Assembly: GCA_965116335.1 (NCBI GenBank)
Contig: OZ220677.1
Span: 186,001-250,000 of the forward strand
Origin: G963663315 sp965116335
GTDB lineage: Bacteria > Pseudomonadota > Gammaproteobacteria > Arenicellales > Poriferihabitantaceae
DNA: 64,000 nt
Direction: 5' to 3'
Positions 28,583 to 37,095 of this stretch are shown piece after piece. A model generated the notes under the pieces. It ran no database searches and was not told where the DNA came from. It worked only from the letters and a program-made list of their open reading frames with translations. A program made the position numbers and the translations under genes. How positions within the stretch are numbered: position 1 is the first letter of the stretch; each line of letters opens with the position of its first letter.

Positions 28583-29074
28583 ATGAAGAAAATGGTTGGA
28601 ATCGCGTTTTTGGTTTTGGTTTTTTGGTTTAGTGGCATTGTCGTAGCTCATGTAGCCCATGGATCCGGCAATGATCCTTTGCTGAAGGCAATCAAGGCGC
28701 GTCACAGCGAAATGGTGTTGCGCAGCTTCAATGCCGGGCCGTTGTTCGGCATGGCGAAGGGTGATATTGAATACGATGCGGAGTTGGCGTCAACCCTGGC
28801 CAATAACCTGCTGATCATGACCACAGTGAATAATGGTCGTATGTGGCCCGAAGGCTCCGATAATGAGGCTTATCCCGATGATAGCCGTGCCTTGCCGGAA
28901 ATCTGGACAACCTATCCCGCTATTGCGGATAGTGGGAAGGCGTATGTGGAGGCGGTCACCGCTCTTGCCGGGGTTGCAGGAAACGGGCTTGGGGAACTCC
29001 GTTCGGTGATCGGTGATGTCGGGCAATCCTGCAAGGGATGCCATGATGATTTCCGGGCTGAAGAGGACTACTGA
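28583..29074 (+). CDS. Cytochrome c'
   Basis: Periplasmic four-helix-bundle haem protein; family members bind NO or CO and may protect against nitrosative stress. 163 residues with an N-terminal signal peptide (GIAFLVLVFWFSGIVVAHVA). The C-terminal haem motif CKGCHDDFR is the family signature, with MVLRSFNAGPLFGM near the mature N-terminus. Purine-rich GGGGGATGG precedes the ATG. A cytochrome b561-type gene follows 65 bases downstream, a pairing often seen for cytochrome c'. Confidence 0.92.
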   Translation: MKKMVGIAFLVLVFWFSGIVVAHVAHGSGNDPLLKAIKARHSEMVLRSFNAGPLFGMAKGDIEYDAELASTLANNLLIMTTVNNGRMWPEGSDNEAYPDDSRALPEIWTTYPAIADSGKAYVEAVTALAGVAGNGLGELRSVIGDVGQSCKGCHDDFRAEEDY

Positions 29075-29139
29075 CTCGCGGTTGTTCTGAATACGGTTGT
29101 CCGAGTCGGGACGGTCGAACCCGCCAGGCCTTCGCCAAA

Positions 29140-29739
29140 ATGAGCCATTACCAAACCATGCCGGTATGGGATGGAGTTACACGGGTCTGGCATTGGCTAC
29201 TGGCATTGACCGTGATTAGCGGCTGGCTGCTGGGTGAGTTCCGTACTTTTAGCCTGATGCAGTGGCATTTCTATGCGGGCTACTGTACAGGCGGGTTGCT
29301 GTTATTCCGGGTTTTTTGGGGAGTGACCGGACCACCGCCTGTCCGGTTTGTTGCATTAGTCCCGAACCCCCGGGCACTGGTTGGCTACCTGCGGGTATTG
29401 TTCCGGCGGAGCCCAAGCGGAGTAGCCGGACATTCCCCCCTGGGCGGGCTTTCCGTGTTAATCATGCTGTCTCTGCTGGCGGTACAGGTCTGCACCGGAT
29501 TGTTTGCAGAGGATGATTCGCTTTTCCATGAAGGTCCGTTATCGGACATGATTTCATCGTCCACAGTACGCAAAATGACTGCCATCCATCACCAGAACTC
29601 AAGGTTGCTACTGTTCATGTTCGGACTGCATATCAGTGTCATGGTTTTCTACCATGTCTGGAAGAAGGAAAATCTGGTTCGGGCCATGTTCAACGGCCAG
29701 AAACTGGTGCGAGTGAAGCCGGATAATGATTGCAAATGA
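29140..29739 (+). CDS. Cytochrome b561-type membrane protein
   Basis: Inner-membrane b-type cytochrome, 199 residues, four or five membrane segments. Haem-ligand histidines are likely in TRVWHWLLALTVISGWLL, MQWHFYAGYCTGGLLLFRVF and the C-terminal HHQNSRLLLFMFGLHISVMV. Probably passes electrons from quinol to the preceding cytochrome c'. Its stop shares ATGA with the next gene start, so the three genes form one transcript. Confidence 0.9.
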   Translation: MSHYQTMPVWDGVTRVWHWLLALTVISGWLLGEFRTFSLMQWHFYAGYCTGGLLLFRVFWGVTGPPPVRFVALVPNPRALVGYLRVLFRRSPSGVAGHSPLGGLSVLIMLSLLAVQVCTGLFAEDDSLFHEGPLSDMISSSTVRKMTAIHHQNSRLLLFMFGLHISVMVFYHVWKKENLVRAMFNGQKLVRVKPDNDCK

Positions 29740-30923
29740 CTCTTTCTGAAAGTCTGCTGGATAGTCTGATCTCGTTTCCTACGGTGAGTCGGGACAGTAA
29801 TCTCGCGATGATCGGGTTTATCCAGTCGTATCTGGATAATCTCGGCATAGAGAGCACCTTGACGCATAATGATGGGCGTACCAAGGCAAACCTGTATGCC
29901 GTGTTCGGTGCGGGCAAGGAGGGCGGAGTGATGTTGTCCGGGCATACTGATGTTGTGCCCGTGGAGGGACAGGACTGGACGCGGGAGCCTTTCAGAATGA
30001 GTCTTGAAGACGGGCTGTTCTATGGTCGCGGGACAACCGACATGAAGGGTTTTATCGCATCAACGCTGGCGATGGTTGCCGAAGCGGTGAAACGTGACCT
30101 GAAACATCCGATCCATCTCGCTTTCTCTTATGACGAGGAGATTGGTTGCGTCGGAGTCCGGCGGATGATTGATATGCTGGAATCCGCACCGCAACGCCCC
30201 GGGTTTTGTATTGTCGGGGAGCCGACCTCGTTACGGGTGGCGATCGCGCATAAGGGCAAGGTCGGCGCCATTTGTCGTTGTCATGGAGTGGAAGCGCATT
30301 CGGCGCTGGCTGGCAATGGGGTCAATGCCATTTATCTGGCTGCCGATATGATCAATGGCATTCGGGAGTTGCAGGCCCGGATAAAATCGGATCATGCACA
30401 GGACGATCAGTTTGGCGTGCCGTGGACGACCTTGCATGTGGGGACTATTCAGGGCGGAACCGCGCTCAACATTATCCCGAATACCTGTGAATTCCGGTTC
30501 GAGATCCGCAATCTGAAATCGGACGATCCATTGCAAATCATGGAGAGAATACGCGCTCATGCGGAGCAGGTGAAAGCCCGATACACGGATGATTTTCCCC
30601 AGGTAGACATTGGGATCGAGATTTTTAATGAGTATCCGGCACTGGATACCGGTCTGGAGGAAGAGGTGGTTGAGTATGTGCAATCGCTGTTGCAAGCGAA
30701 AGGTACGACTGCACCAATAAAAATTGATTTCGGAACCGAGGGTGGGCTGTTTCAGACTCGCCTGGGTATCCCGACCGTGGTATGTGGCCCCGGGTCCATG
30801 CAGCAGGGGCACAAGCCGGATGAGTTTTTATCGAAGTCCGATCTCAAAAGGTGCGATCAGTTTCTGGCCAGGTTGCTGGACGATATGACGCCCCCCCACC
30901 ACACCCGCTATCGCGGGATGTGA
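29736..30923 (+). CDS. argE: ArgE-type acetylornithine deacetylase
   Basis: M20-family zinc peptidase; ArgE removes acetyl from N-acetylornithine in arginine synthesis. 395 residues starting at ATG 29736 (4-base overlap with the previous gene). Motifs: SGHTDVVPV (zinc His and Asp), GRGTTDMKGF (bridging Asp), YDEEIGCVGVRR (catalytic and zinc Glu), CIVGEPT. The last ten residues (PPHHTRYRGM) and the stop are supplied by a family-A repeat, replacing the native end. Related deacylases with other substrates cannot be excluded, since no arg genes adjoin. Confidence 0.88.
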   Translation: MTLSESLLDSLISFPTVSRDSNLAMIGFIQSYLDNLGIESTLTHNDGRTKANLYAVFGAGKEGGVMLSGHTDVVPVEGQDWTREPFRMSLEDGLFYGRGTTDMKGFIASTLAMVAEAVKRDLKHPIHLAFSYDEEIGCVGVRRMIDMLESAPQRPGFCIVGEPTSLRVAIAHKGKVGAICRCHGVEAHSALAGNGVNAIYLAADMINGIRELQARIKSDHAQDDQFGVPWTTLHVGTIQGGTALNIIPNTCEFRFEIRNLKSDDPLQIMERIRAHAEQVKARYTDDFPQVDIGIEIFNEYPALDTGLEEEVVEYVQSLLQAKGTTAPIKIDFGTEGGLFQTRLGIPTVVCGPGSMQQGHKPDEFLSKSDLKRCDQFLARLLDDMTPPHHTRYRGM

Positions 30924-31216
30924 CTCCCCCTCAAGGGGGGAGTGATGTGGATTCCCGCTTCCGCGGGAAAGACGGTTGGGGCGTGCGATGACGGTTGTGT
31001 CCCCCCACCAAATCCGCCTTGCGGATTTGACTCCCCCTCAAGGGGGGAGTGATGTGATGGATGCCAACCCGTTATCGTAGGGGAGGGTCTCCGTGCCCTC
31101 CCGCAACCTCCGGAACAGGTATCAACGATAGCGGGCACCCACAGAGGGGCGCCCCTACGATGACAGTAAGCGCAGTATCTGAATGGTTGTGACTTCCCCC
31201 TCAAGGGGGGAGTGAT
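30891..31216. repeat. Composite repeat cluster (A, C, A, B, half A)
   Basis: Order: family A 30891-30945, family C 30947-30975 (ATTCCCGCTTCCGCGGGAAA), family A 31001-31053, family B 31073-31164, half family A 31192-31216. The first copy overlaps the argE stop codon. The whole stretch between argE and the YHS gene is repeat; no gene inside. Confidence 0.92.
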
Positions 31217-31229
31217 TGTGTTGAAGTGG

Positions 31230-31682
31230 TTAGTTCAGAATGTCGGGCCAGTTCATGTCGCCTTCCACGATAAACTTGTCCTTGTCTACGAGCCATTTTT
31301 TCTGTACATCGGCATCGTAGTTCAGATAGAGTTTGTCGTTGTGTACGGACCACTGTAAAGGGTCCCCGGCGTACAGATAGCCTTCGGCTACGGCCCACGC
31401 GCAATAACCACCATACTGTGGCAGATATTTATCCGACTCTGCCTTGAATAGCTCGAGATTGGCGGCGGTGGAGAAATACCATTTCGCGTTCTTGTATTCG
31501 GCCTTGAGTTTTTTATCCCCTTTTACCGGCTTGGAGTCGGTGAAATAGGCTACGACATCGTAGCCGCCAGCACCTGCCTTGCTTAGAAAAGAGGTATAGA
31601 TTTCGTCCTTGCTGGCATGGGAGGCGGCAGAAAACAGAATCAGGGACAGAAAAACCAGGATGCGTTTGTATAGAATATTCAT
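31230..31682 (-). CDS. YHS-domain exported protein
   Basis: 150 residues with a signal peptide (ILVFLSLILFSAASHA). The YHS-type core is GYDVVAYFTDSKPVKGDKKL, then KWYFSTAANLELFKAESDKY and YGGYCAWAVAEGYLYAGDP, ending WLVDKDKFIVEGDMNWPDI. YHS proteins are common in marine and metal-handling bacteria; a metal link is presumed from the name-giving Tyr-His-Ser domains, though the function of this exported type is not known. Confidence 0.85.
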   Translation of the reverse strand: MNILYKRILVFLSLILFSAASHASKDEIYTSFLSKAGAGGYDVVAYFTDSKPVKGDKKLKAEYKNAKWYFSTAANLELFKAESDKYLPQYGGYCAWAVAEGYLYAGDPLQWSVHNDKLYLNYDADVQKKWLVDKDKFIVEGDMNWPDILN

Positions 31683-31928
31683 GAGTCAGGATTGAGTGTT
31701 TAGTGGTTACATATTATATCGAGAGTATCTCGTATTTTATGCTGTAACAGACCCATCCCGATAATGAAAGTTCAAAAGAGATACGCGCTGATTTATCAGC
31801 GTTTTCTCTGTTATCGCATATAAAATACTGATATACTCACCCGGTGGTTAATGCTTCATTATCTATTATTTGCATAAAGATTAGCGTATAACCTGCTTAA
31901 TTTTAATGATTTTATCAAGTATTTTTGA
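31683..31928. other. AT-rich divergent intergenic region with a hairpin
   Basis: 246 bases between the divergent YHS and porin-like genes, much more AT-rich than the surroundings. It contains CGCTGATTTATCAGCG at 31786-31801 followed by TTTTCTCT, which is a perfect inverted repeat. This may be an operator or a short terminator. TATACT at 31832-31837 and GTATAAC near 31886-31892 could be -10 boxes for the porin gene; the -35 partners are unclear. Confidence 0.35.
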
Positions 31929-31940
31929 GTGAGAATCGAC

Positions 31941-33116
31941 ATGCCATTGTCATCTGTCCGCTTCTGTCAAAGGCGCAAGGCGCAAGGCACCGCTCGTATG
32001 TTCTCATGGTTGCTGGTTGCGGCTTTCTTCATTGTCCCGGTTGATGTCGTGGCCGATACCGCATCCGACGAGACCCACTCTAATCCGGATGGCCCCGGGT
32101 TTTCCGTAGCTGCTGATGAGAACCTGTTTTCCCCCAACCTGAACTTCTACAGCCGGGCCGTGCTGGATCGCGGGAAGGACATTCAATCCAGTCTGGCAAC
32201 CAATCTGGAAATCGAGATGTTGCCGGATATCGTCACTGACCCGGACAGTACCGATGCTCTGGACAGCCTGGCTACAAACTATCAGCCACAGGGCCAGATC
32301 AAACGGTTGAGTACATCCTGGAATTCCGGGGCAGGCTTATTGACGGTGGGTAGTGACTGGGCGAATTTCCAGGATCTGGTCAGCATGGATAAAAGCCCGG
32401 ATGGTTCGATTGATCAGAGCAGCCGTAGCGTAACCAGCCAGATCAAATGGGTTTCTCCCAACGGGTTTTCCATTGCGCTGGAGAATCCACCGTCTTCACA
32501 GCAATCCGTCTATCTGGCCGATGAGAGTGAGTCCTCCAGAGACCTGTTTGAAAGCTCACCGAGTATCATTCTGTCCTGGCGCAGGGGGGCTGCTGACCAT
32601 GCGGGCGGGGAATACCGGGTGACTGCGATGGGCAACAAGCTGAATGCGAATGCAAGCGGCCAGAAGTTCGATGGCAGTGATTTAACGAACTGGGGTTTGA
32701 ATCTGGAGGGAGGCTGGCAGATCGGAGACCTCTTCTCAGCCCTGTCCATGACTTTCGGTAAGGGTATAGACAGCTATTTGCTACAGAAATTCGATAACGA
32801 TATTCTGGTTACGCCCAATGAAGAAACCAACCCGGATGAACAGGCCCGAACCGGGGCATCGTTCGGGATTCAGCCGAGTCTGTATTACAGCCTGAATGAC
32901 CACTCAACCTTCCATGTCGCTCTCGGTCATTATTCCACTGCCGGGGCAGACGATGAAGCGGGCATTGACACACTGGATACCATCCATATCGGGTATAGCT
33001 GGAATCCCTGGCCAAGTACGCGATTCGGGCTACAGCTGCGCGATCAGAGTGCACAGGGCGCACAGGGTGAAAGCCAGGATACCCAGGTCAAGTTTGAAGC
33101 GGCAAAACAGTTCTGA
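31941..33116 (+). CDS. Outer-membrane porin-like beta-barrel protein
   Basis: About 391 residues from ATG 31941 (an in-frame GTG lies at 31929). Signal peptide RMFSWLLVAAFFIVPVDVVADT. The mature part is dominated by alternating beta strands ending in aromatics (WGLNLEGGWQIGDLFSALSM, TIHIGYSWNPWPSTRFGLQL) and finishes KFEAAKQF with the C-terminal Phe used for outer-membrane assembly. It resembles DcaP/OmpL-type porins in outline, but no specific family is certain. The substrate is unknown; preceded by a long AT-rich regulatory gap. Confidence 0.7.
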   Translation: MPLSSVRFCQRRKAQGTARMFSWLLVAAFFIVPVDVVADTASDETHSNPDGPGFSVAADENLFSPNLNFYSRAVLDRGKDIQSSLATNLEIEMLPDIVTDPDSTDALDSLATNYQPQGQIKRLSTSWNSGAGLLTVGSDWANFQDLVSMDKSPDGSIDQSSRSVTSQIKWVSPNGFSIALENPPSSQQSVYLADESESSRDLFESSPSIILSWRRGAADHAGGEYRVTAMGNKLNANASGQKFDGSDLTNWGLNLEGGWQIGDLFSALSMTFGKGIDSYLLQKFDNDILVTPNEETNPDEQARTGASFGIQPSLYYSLNDHSTFHVALGHYSTAGADDEAGIDTLDTIHIGYSWNPWPSTRFGLQLRDQSAQGAQGESQDTQVKFEAAKQF

Positions 33117-33155
33117 TCCTTACAGAGGCTACGGGTTACCTACGCCCTGACAACC

Positions 33156-34637
33156 TCAACCAATCATTGGAACCTCGCCAAACCGCCGACTGAACCGATT
33201 GACCAGTGGTACAGGTTCCAGTGGCACAGGTTTTTGTGGCTCCGCTTTCGACTCTGCTTTCTGTGGTTCCGGCTTGCCAGGTTCGATGATGTCAAGCGCA
33301 ACGGTTCCTTCCGTTTTTTGCTCTGACTGTTTGTGATTTAACGACGGGTTTTTGCCGGATTTTGTGCGCTTCTTCGGTTCTGCTTTCTGTGGTTCCGGCT
33401 TACGGAGGGGGGTTGATTTTCGCTCTCTGGGCCGCTTCGAGCTTACTTCCACATCCTCAATCATCCAGGGTTCTATGGATTTTTTCGGGATGCTGTGCCC
33501 GATGTAGGATTCGATATCCAGAATTGACCAGGAATATCTTTCACACAGGAAACTGATTGCCTTGCCGCTATTCCCGGCGCGGGCGGTGCGTCCGATTCGA
33601 TGGACATAGTCATCGGCGTCCTGAGGCAGATCATAATTGTACACGTGGCTGACTTCGGGGATATGCAGTCCGCGGGCGGCTACATCGGTTGCCACCAGAA
33701 CCTTGTATTTCCCGGTTTTGAAGCCTTCCAGAAGTTTTTCCCGTTTGGACTGCTGGACATCGCCCGACAGGGCGGCGGTGCTGATGTTATTGGCGGTCAG
33801 CAGGTTCGCCACATACTCAACCCCGGATCGTGTATTGATGAAAACCAGCACACGTTCCGGGTTGTCGTGATTGAGCAGGTTGACCAGAAGTTTCGGCTTC
33901 TCATCATCCGAGGGGTAATAGGAATGTTCTTCGATCTGGTTCGCGATCCGCACATCGGCGTTGATCTTGATTTCTTCCGGGTCGTTCATGTGCTCGTAAG
34001 CCAATTCCATCACCCGAAAGGAGAGGGTGGCGGAAAACAGCATATTGAGGCGATTTTCCGGCTTGGGCATGCGGCGGAGCAGGAATCGAATATCCTTGAT
34101 AAAGCCGAGATCAAACATACGGTCGGCCTCGTCGAGCACGGCTACCTGGATGAATTGAAGACTGAACAGGTCCTGCTTGTAAAAATCAATCAGCCGTCCC
34201 GGTGTGCCTATCAGAATATCGACCCCCTTGGCCAGTATCTGTTTTTGTTCGTCATACCCGGTTCCTCCATAAATCAGACCCAGTGTCAGACCGGTGTGTT
34301 GTGCCAGTGTTTCTGCGTCCTTATAGATCTGGATGGCGAGTTCTCTGGTGGGCGCCAGGATCAGCGCGCGGGGAGTGGCAGTCTTTTTGCTTTTCTTTTT
34401 GTCCTCAGGCAGGGGAGTGGTCAGGAGGTAGTTACAGCAGGCCAGCAGAAAAGCGATAGTTTTCCCGGTCCCGGTCTGCGCCTGCCCCGCGACATCGCGC
34501 CCTTCAAGGGCAATCGGCAAGGCACTTGCCTGTATCGGCGTACAAAATGAAAATCCGGCATCGGCGACCCCTTTTTTCAGGGTGTCAGCCAAATTGAAAT
34601 CATCAAATTTTTGATCGGTAAGATGTTTTTCGGTCAT
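33156..34637 (-). CDS. rhlB: DEAD-box RNA helicase RhlB-like
   Basis: RNA helicase; in E. coli RhlB works with RNase E in the degradosome. 493 residues. Q motif FSFCTPIQASALPIALEGRD, Walker A AQTGTGKT, PTRELA, VLDEADRMFDLGFIKD, SAT, VATDVAARGLHIPEVSHVYN, HRIGRTARAG; the IESYIGHSIPKKSIEPWMI segment fits RhlB. The core ends near residue 400; the remaining 90 residues are a low-complexity basic tail with repeated KPEPQKAE units, longer than in E. coli RhlB (421 residues). Such tails usually bind RNA or partner proteins. Confidence 0.93.
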   Translation of the reverse strand: MTEKHLTDQKFDDFNLADTLKKGVADAGFSFCTPIQASALPIALEGRDVAGQAQTGTGKTIAFLLACCNYLLTTPLPEDKKKSKKTATPRALILAPTRELAIQIYKDAETLAQHTGLTLGLIYGGTGYDEQKQILAKGVDILIGTPGRLIDFYKQDLFSLQFIQVAVLDEADRMFDLGFIKDIRFLLRRMPKPENRLNMLFSATLSFRVMELAYEHMNDPEEIKINADVRIANQIEEHSYYPSDDEKPKLLVNLLNHDNPERVLVFINTRSGVEYVANLLTANNISTAALSGDVQQSKREKLLEGFKTGKYKVLVATDVAARGLHIPEVSHVYNYDLPQDADDYVHRIGRTARAGNSGKAISFLCERYSWSILDIESYIGHSIPKKSIEPWMIEDVEVSSKRPRERKSTPLRKPEPQKAEPKKRTKSGKNPSLNHKQSEQKTEGTVALDIIEPGKPEPQKAESKAEPQKPVPLEPVPLVNRFSRRFGEVPMIG

Positions 34638-34667
34638 GTTCTCGAATGCAGGACAGCGTACTGAATC

Positions 34668-35189
34668 CTACCGCAGTTGGGCGGTGAATGATAGAGTATG
34701 TAATGGAATGGTTGCGATTCCCCGGACCGGTTGTTCTTGCAGGTTTTCTCCGGGACCCGCTCGATCCACTACGATGAAATCCCGCCTGCTCCCGGTCACG
34801 ATCTGGAAATGATGCCAGGTATTGCGAAACAAATTGATCCCTTGATAGCCATTGGTATGGAACAGCACCAAGTCATCGGCGCATATATCATCTCCCGGCG
34901 GCGCGACCAGTATCAGGAACGGCTGCTGATCCAGCGGCCAGAAAGCCTGACTACCGAGCGGATGCCGTTCCATTATCTCTACCTTGTGCGGTAATGGCAG
35001 TGGTTCCGTGCGGAATACATTGACGCTGGGGTGTCCTCCCCGGGCACAGCAATCCAGTGTGAAGAGGTCATGGAAGCGTGTGGTAAGTCCCCGGTTGATC
35101 GGGATTTGTCTGGCACTCTCCAGATCAATAACCTGTCCGAATATCGCGAAGTTATCACGGCTGAGCGGCACAGGTTCCAGGACTCTCAT
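34668..35189 (-). CDS. allA: Ureidoglycolate lyase
   Basis: Splits ureidoglycolate into glyoxylate and urea, the last step of allantoate breakdown by the allantoicase route. 173 residues, family length 160-175. Visible: NVFRTEPLPLPHKVEIMERH, GSQAFWPLDQQPFLILVAP, and the metal-type region FRNTWHHFQIV. Last gene of the long purine operon; its start overlaps the allantoicase stop by 4 bases. Confidence 0.92.
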   Translation of the reverse strand: MRVLEPVPLSRDNFAIFGQVIDLESARQIPINRGLTTRFHDLFTLDCCARGGHPSVNVFRTEPLPLPHKVEIMERHPLGSQAFWPLDQQPFLILVAPPGDDICADDLVLFHTNGYQGINLFRNTWHHFQIVTGSRRDFIVVDRAGPGENLQEQPVRGIATIPLHTLSFTAQLR

Positions 35190-36181
35190 ATTGCCGAGCC
35201 GAAAAGGCGCAGGCGACTGATGCCGCCATCAGGAAAAATGTTCATACGTACATGGGACACCGGACCAACATCCGTTACTGTATTTGTGAAGTGGTGCACC
35301 TGGTCGGCTTCGAGCTTTGATTGCGGCAGCAGGGTCGGCCAGTCCTCGCTTTGCCGGGGCAGACTCTGTATCGTGACGGTGCCAGCCATGGCTGCGCGAA
35401 TTTCGCAACGATCCGGGTAATTGCCTTTGAAGTGTGCCGTGTCAATCTCGACCCGGTGGATGCGCCCCGGATGAGCCAGGGCGATGATGACCCAATCATA
35501 CCCCGGTTCCCGGCGGCGTCTCGTTTCCCAGCCATCGCCCATGTTTTTTCCACGCCCCGGCGCCAGCAGGTTGCGAATGTGACCATAGTGCTGGTCATTG
35601 CAGATCAGCGAAACCCCGCCATTCAGCGCTGCGGCCAGATCTACCGGCTCGCCCGCTCCGATTGCTGCCCAGTCCACTTTCGGCTCGGCATAGACTCGCA
35701 GGCGGGCAATCCCACCGTCTGGATAAATAGTCAGGCGAACATGGGTGAATGTAACGTCATGCTGAATCCCGAAGGCATACTCGCTGTCTCCCCCAAGCTC
35801 GCGCCGGGGGAGAATTTCGACCCACTTTGTGTTGTTGTCGGGTTCTCCGCTTTCCAGGAAACAGGCTTCCAGTGATGCAGCCGGGGCATAGTTGCCGGTG
35901 AAATACGTGGTTTCGAGCACGATGCCGTGAATGATGCCGGGCCGCGCCAGGCGAACAATGCACCAGTCATTGCCCGGTCCGCGTTTGCGCCGGGACTCCC
36001 AGCCGTCCATCCATTTGCCGTGCTGGTCGTACTTGCCTTCCTTCCATACCGGCGGCTTGTCTTGCAGCATACGGCGCATGGGCGCGAAAAAGTCGTCGCT
36101 ACAGTCTACCGCGACTGCTCCCAGGCGGGAGGAAGCGAGATTAACCCAATGTTGAGCGAAGTCTGTCTGGTTCATGGTCAT
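35186..36181 (-). CDS. alc: Allantoicase
   Basis: Hydrolyses allantoate to ureidoglycolate and urea. 331 residues with the internal duplication typical of the family: DGWESRRKRGPGNDWCIVRL in the first half and DGWETRRRREPGYDWVIIAL in the second, followed by GIIHGIVLETTYFTGNYAP and GRIHRVEIDTAHFKGNYPD respectively. Each half is a jelly-roll-like domain. Overlaps both neighbours by 4 bases, so strongly coupled. Confidence 0.95.
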   Translation of the reverse strand: MTMNQTDFAQHWVNLASSRLGAVAVDCSDDFFAPMRRMLQDKPPVWKEGKYDQHGKWMDGWESRRKRGPGNDWCIVRLARPGIIHGIVLETTYFTGNYAPAASLEACFLESGEPDNNTKWVEILPRRELGGDSEYAFGIQHDVTFTHVRLTIYPDGGIARLRVYAEPKVDWAAIGAGEPVDLAAALNGGVSLICNDQHYGHIRNLLAPGRGKNMGDGWETRRRREPGYDWVIIALAHPGRIHRVEIDTAHFKGNYPDRCEIRAAMAGTVTIQSLPRQSEDWPTLLPQSKLEADQVHHFTNTVTDVGPVSHVRMNIFPDGGISRLRLFGSAI

Positions 36182-37095
36182 CTACGGTCGGGACAGGGAA
36201 AGTGCAGGGTCCAGTGTTTGGCAATATCAATGCGCCGGGTCAGCCAGACTTGCTCATGATTGAGCACATAGTCAAGAAACCTGGCCACAGCCGCGGCGCG
36301 TCCGGGACGTCCGGCAAGGCGACAGTGTAACCCCACGGACATCATTTTGGGTGCTGTTTCTCCTTCGGCATACAGAAAATCGAAAGTGTCCTTCAGGTAA
36401 GTGAAGAACTGTTGCCCACTGTTAAATCCCTGAGCGGTAGCGAATCGCATGTCGTTGGCATCCAGAGTGTAGGGCACGATGAGCAGGGGATTCTCATAAT
36501 CCATGACCCAGTAAGGTAATTCGTCGGCATAACTGTCGGCGCTATATACGAACCGCCCATGCTCAGCGGTAAGTCGCCGGGTATTCGGACTGGTGCGACC
36601 GAGGTAGAAGCCTTGCGGCGCTTCTCCGGTCACCCGGGTATGGATATCGAATGCACGTTGCAGATGCTCGATCTCTTCGGCCTCCGGGATGAACTGGTAG
36701 TCAATCCAGCGCCAGCCATGACTGGCAATTTCCCACCCGGCAGCCAGCATGGCCTCCACGGCTTGCGGGTTGCGTTCAAGCGCCATGGCGACACCGAAAA
36801 CAGTAGCCGGAACCTGGCGGCTGGTAAAGAGGCGGTGGAGACGCCAGAAGCCAGCGCGGGAGCCGAATTCGTAGATCGACTCCATATTGGGATGGCGGGT
36901 GCCCGGCCAGGGTCGGGCGTTGACAATTTCAGAAAGAAAGGCCTCAGAAGCATCGTCGCCATGCAGAATATTGTTCTCCCCACCTTCCTCATAGTTGATC
37001 ACGAACTGCACTGCTATGCGGGCATTGCCCGGCCAGTGAGGCGGCGGCGGGTTATTCCCGTATCCGATCAGATCACGAGCGTAGGAGTTCGTCAT
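36178..37095 (-). CDS. puuE: Allantoinase, polysaccharide-deacetylase type
   Basis: Metal-independent allantoinase of the PuuE type; opens the allantoin ring to allantoate. 305 residues. Opens RDLIGYGNNPPPPHWPGNAR, then QFVINYEEGGENNILHGD, SRAGFWRLHRLF, EIASHGWRWIDYQ, and near the end MSVGLHCRLAGRPGRAAAVA, all hallmarks of PuuE rather than the amidohydrolase AllB. Coupled to the neighbours by 4-base overlaps. Confidence 0.95.
   Translation of the reverse strand: MTNSYARDLIGYGNNPPPPHWPGNARIAVQFVINYEEGGENNILHGDDASEAFLSEIVNARPWPGTRHPNMESIYEFGSRAGFWRLHRLFTSRQVPATVFGVAMALERNPQAVEAMLAAGWEIASHGWRWIDYQFIPEAEEIEHLQRAFDIHTRVTGEAPQGFYLGRTSPNTRRLTAEHGRFVYSADSYADELPYWVMDYENPLLIVPYTLDANDMRFATAQGFNSGQQFFTYLKDTFDFLYAEGETAPKMMSVGLHCRLAGRPGRAAAVARFLDYVLNHEQVWLTRRIDIAKHWTLHFPCPDRR

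Noticed and set aside
33600..34550. 316-residue open frame on the plus strand
   Set aside because: Lies wholly antisense to rhlB, which has all its motifs; the antisense protein resembles nothing.
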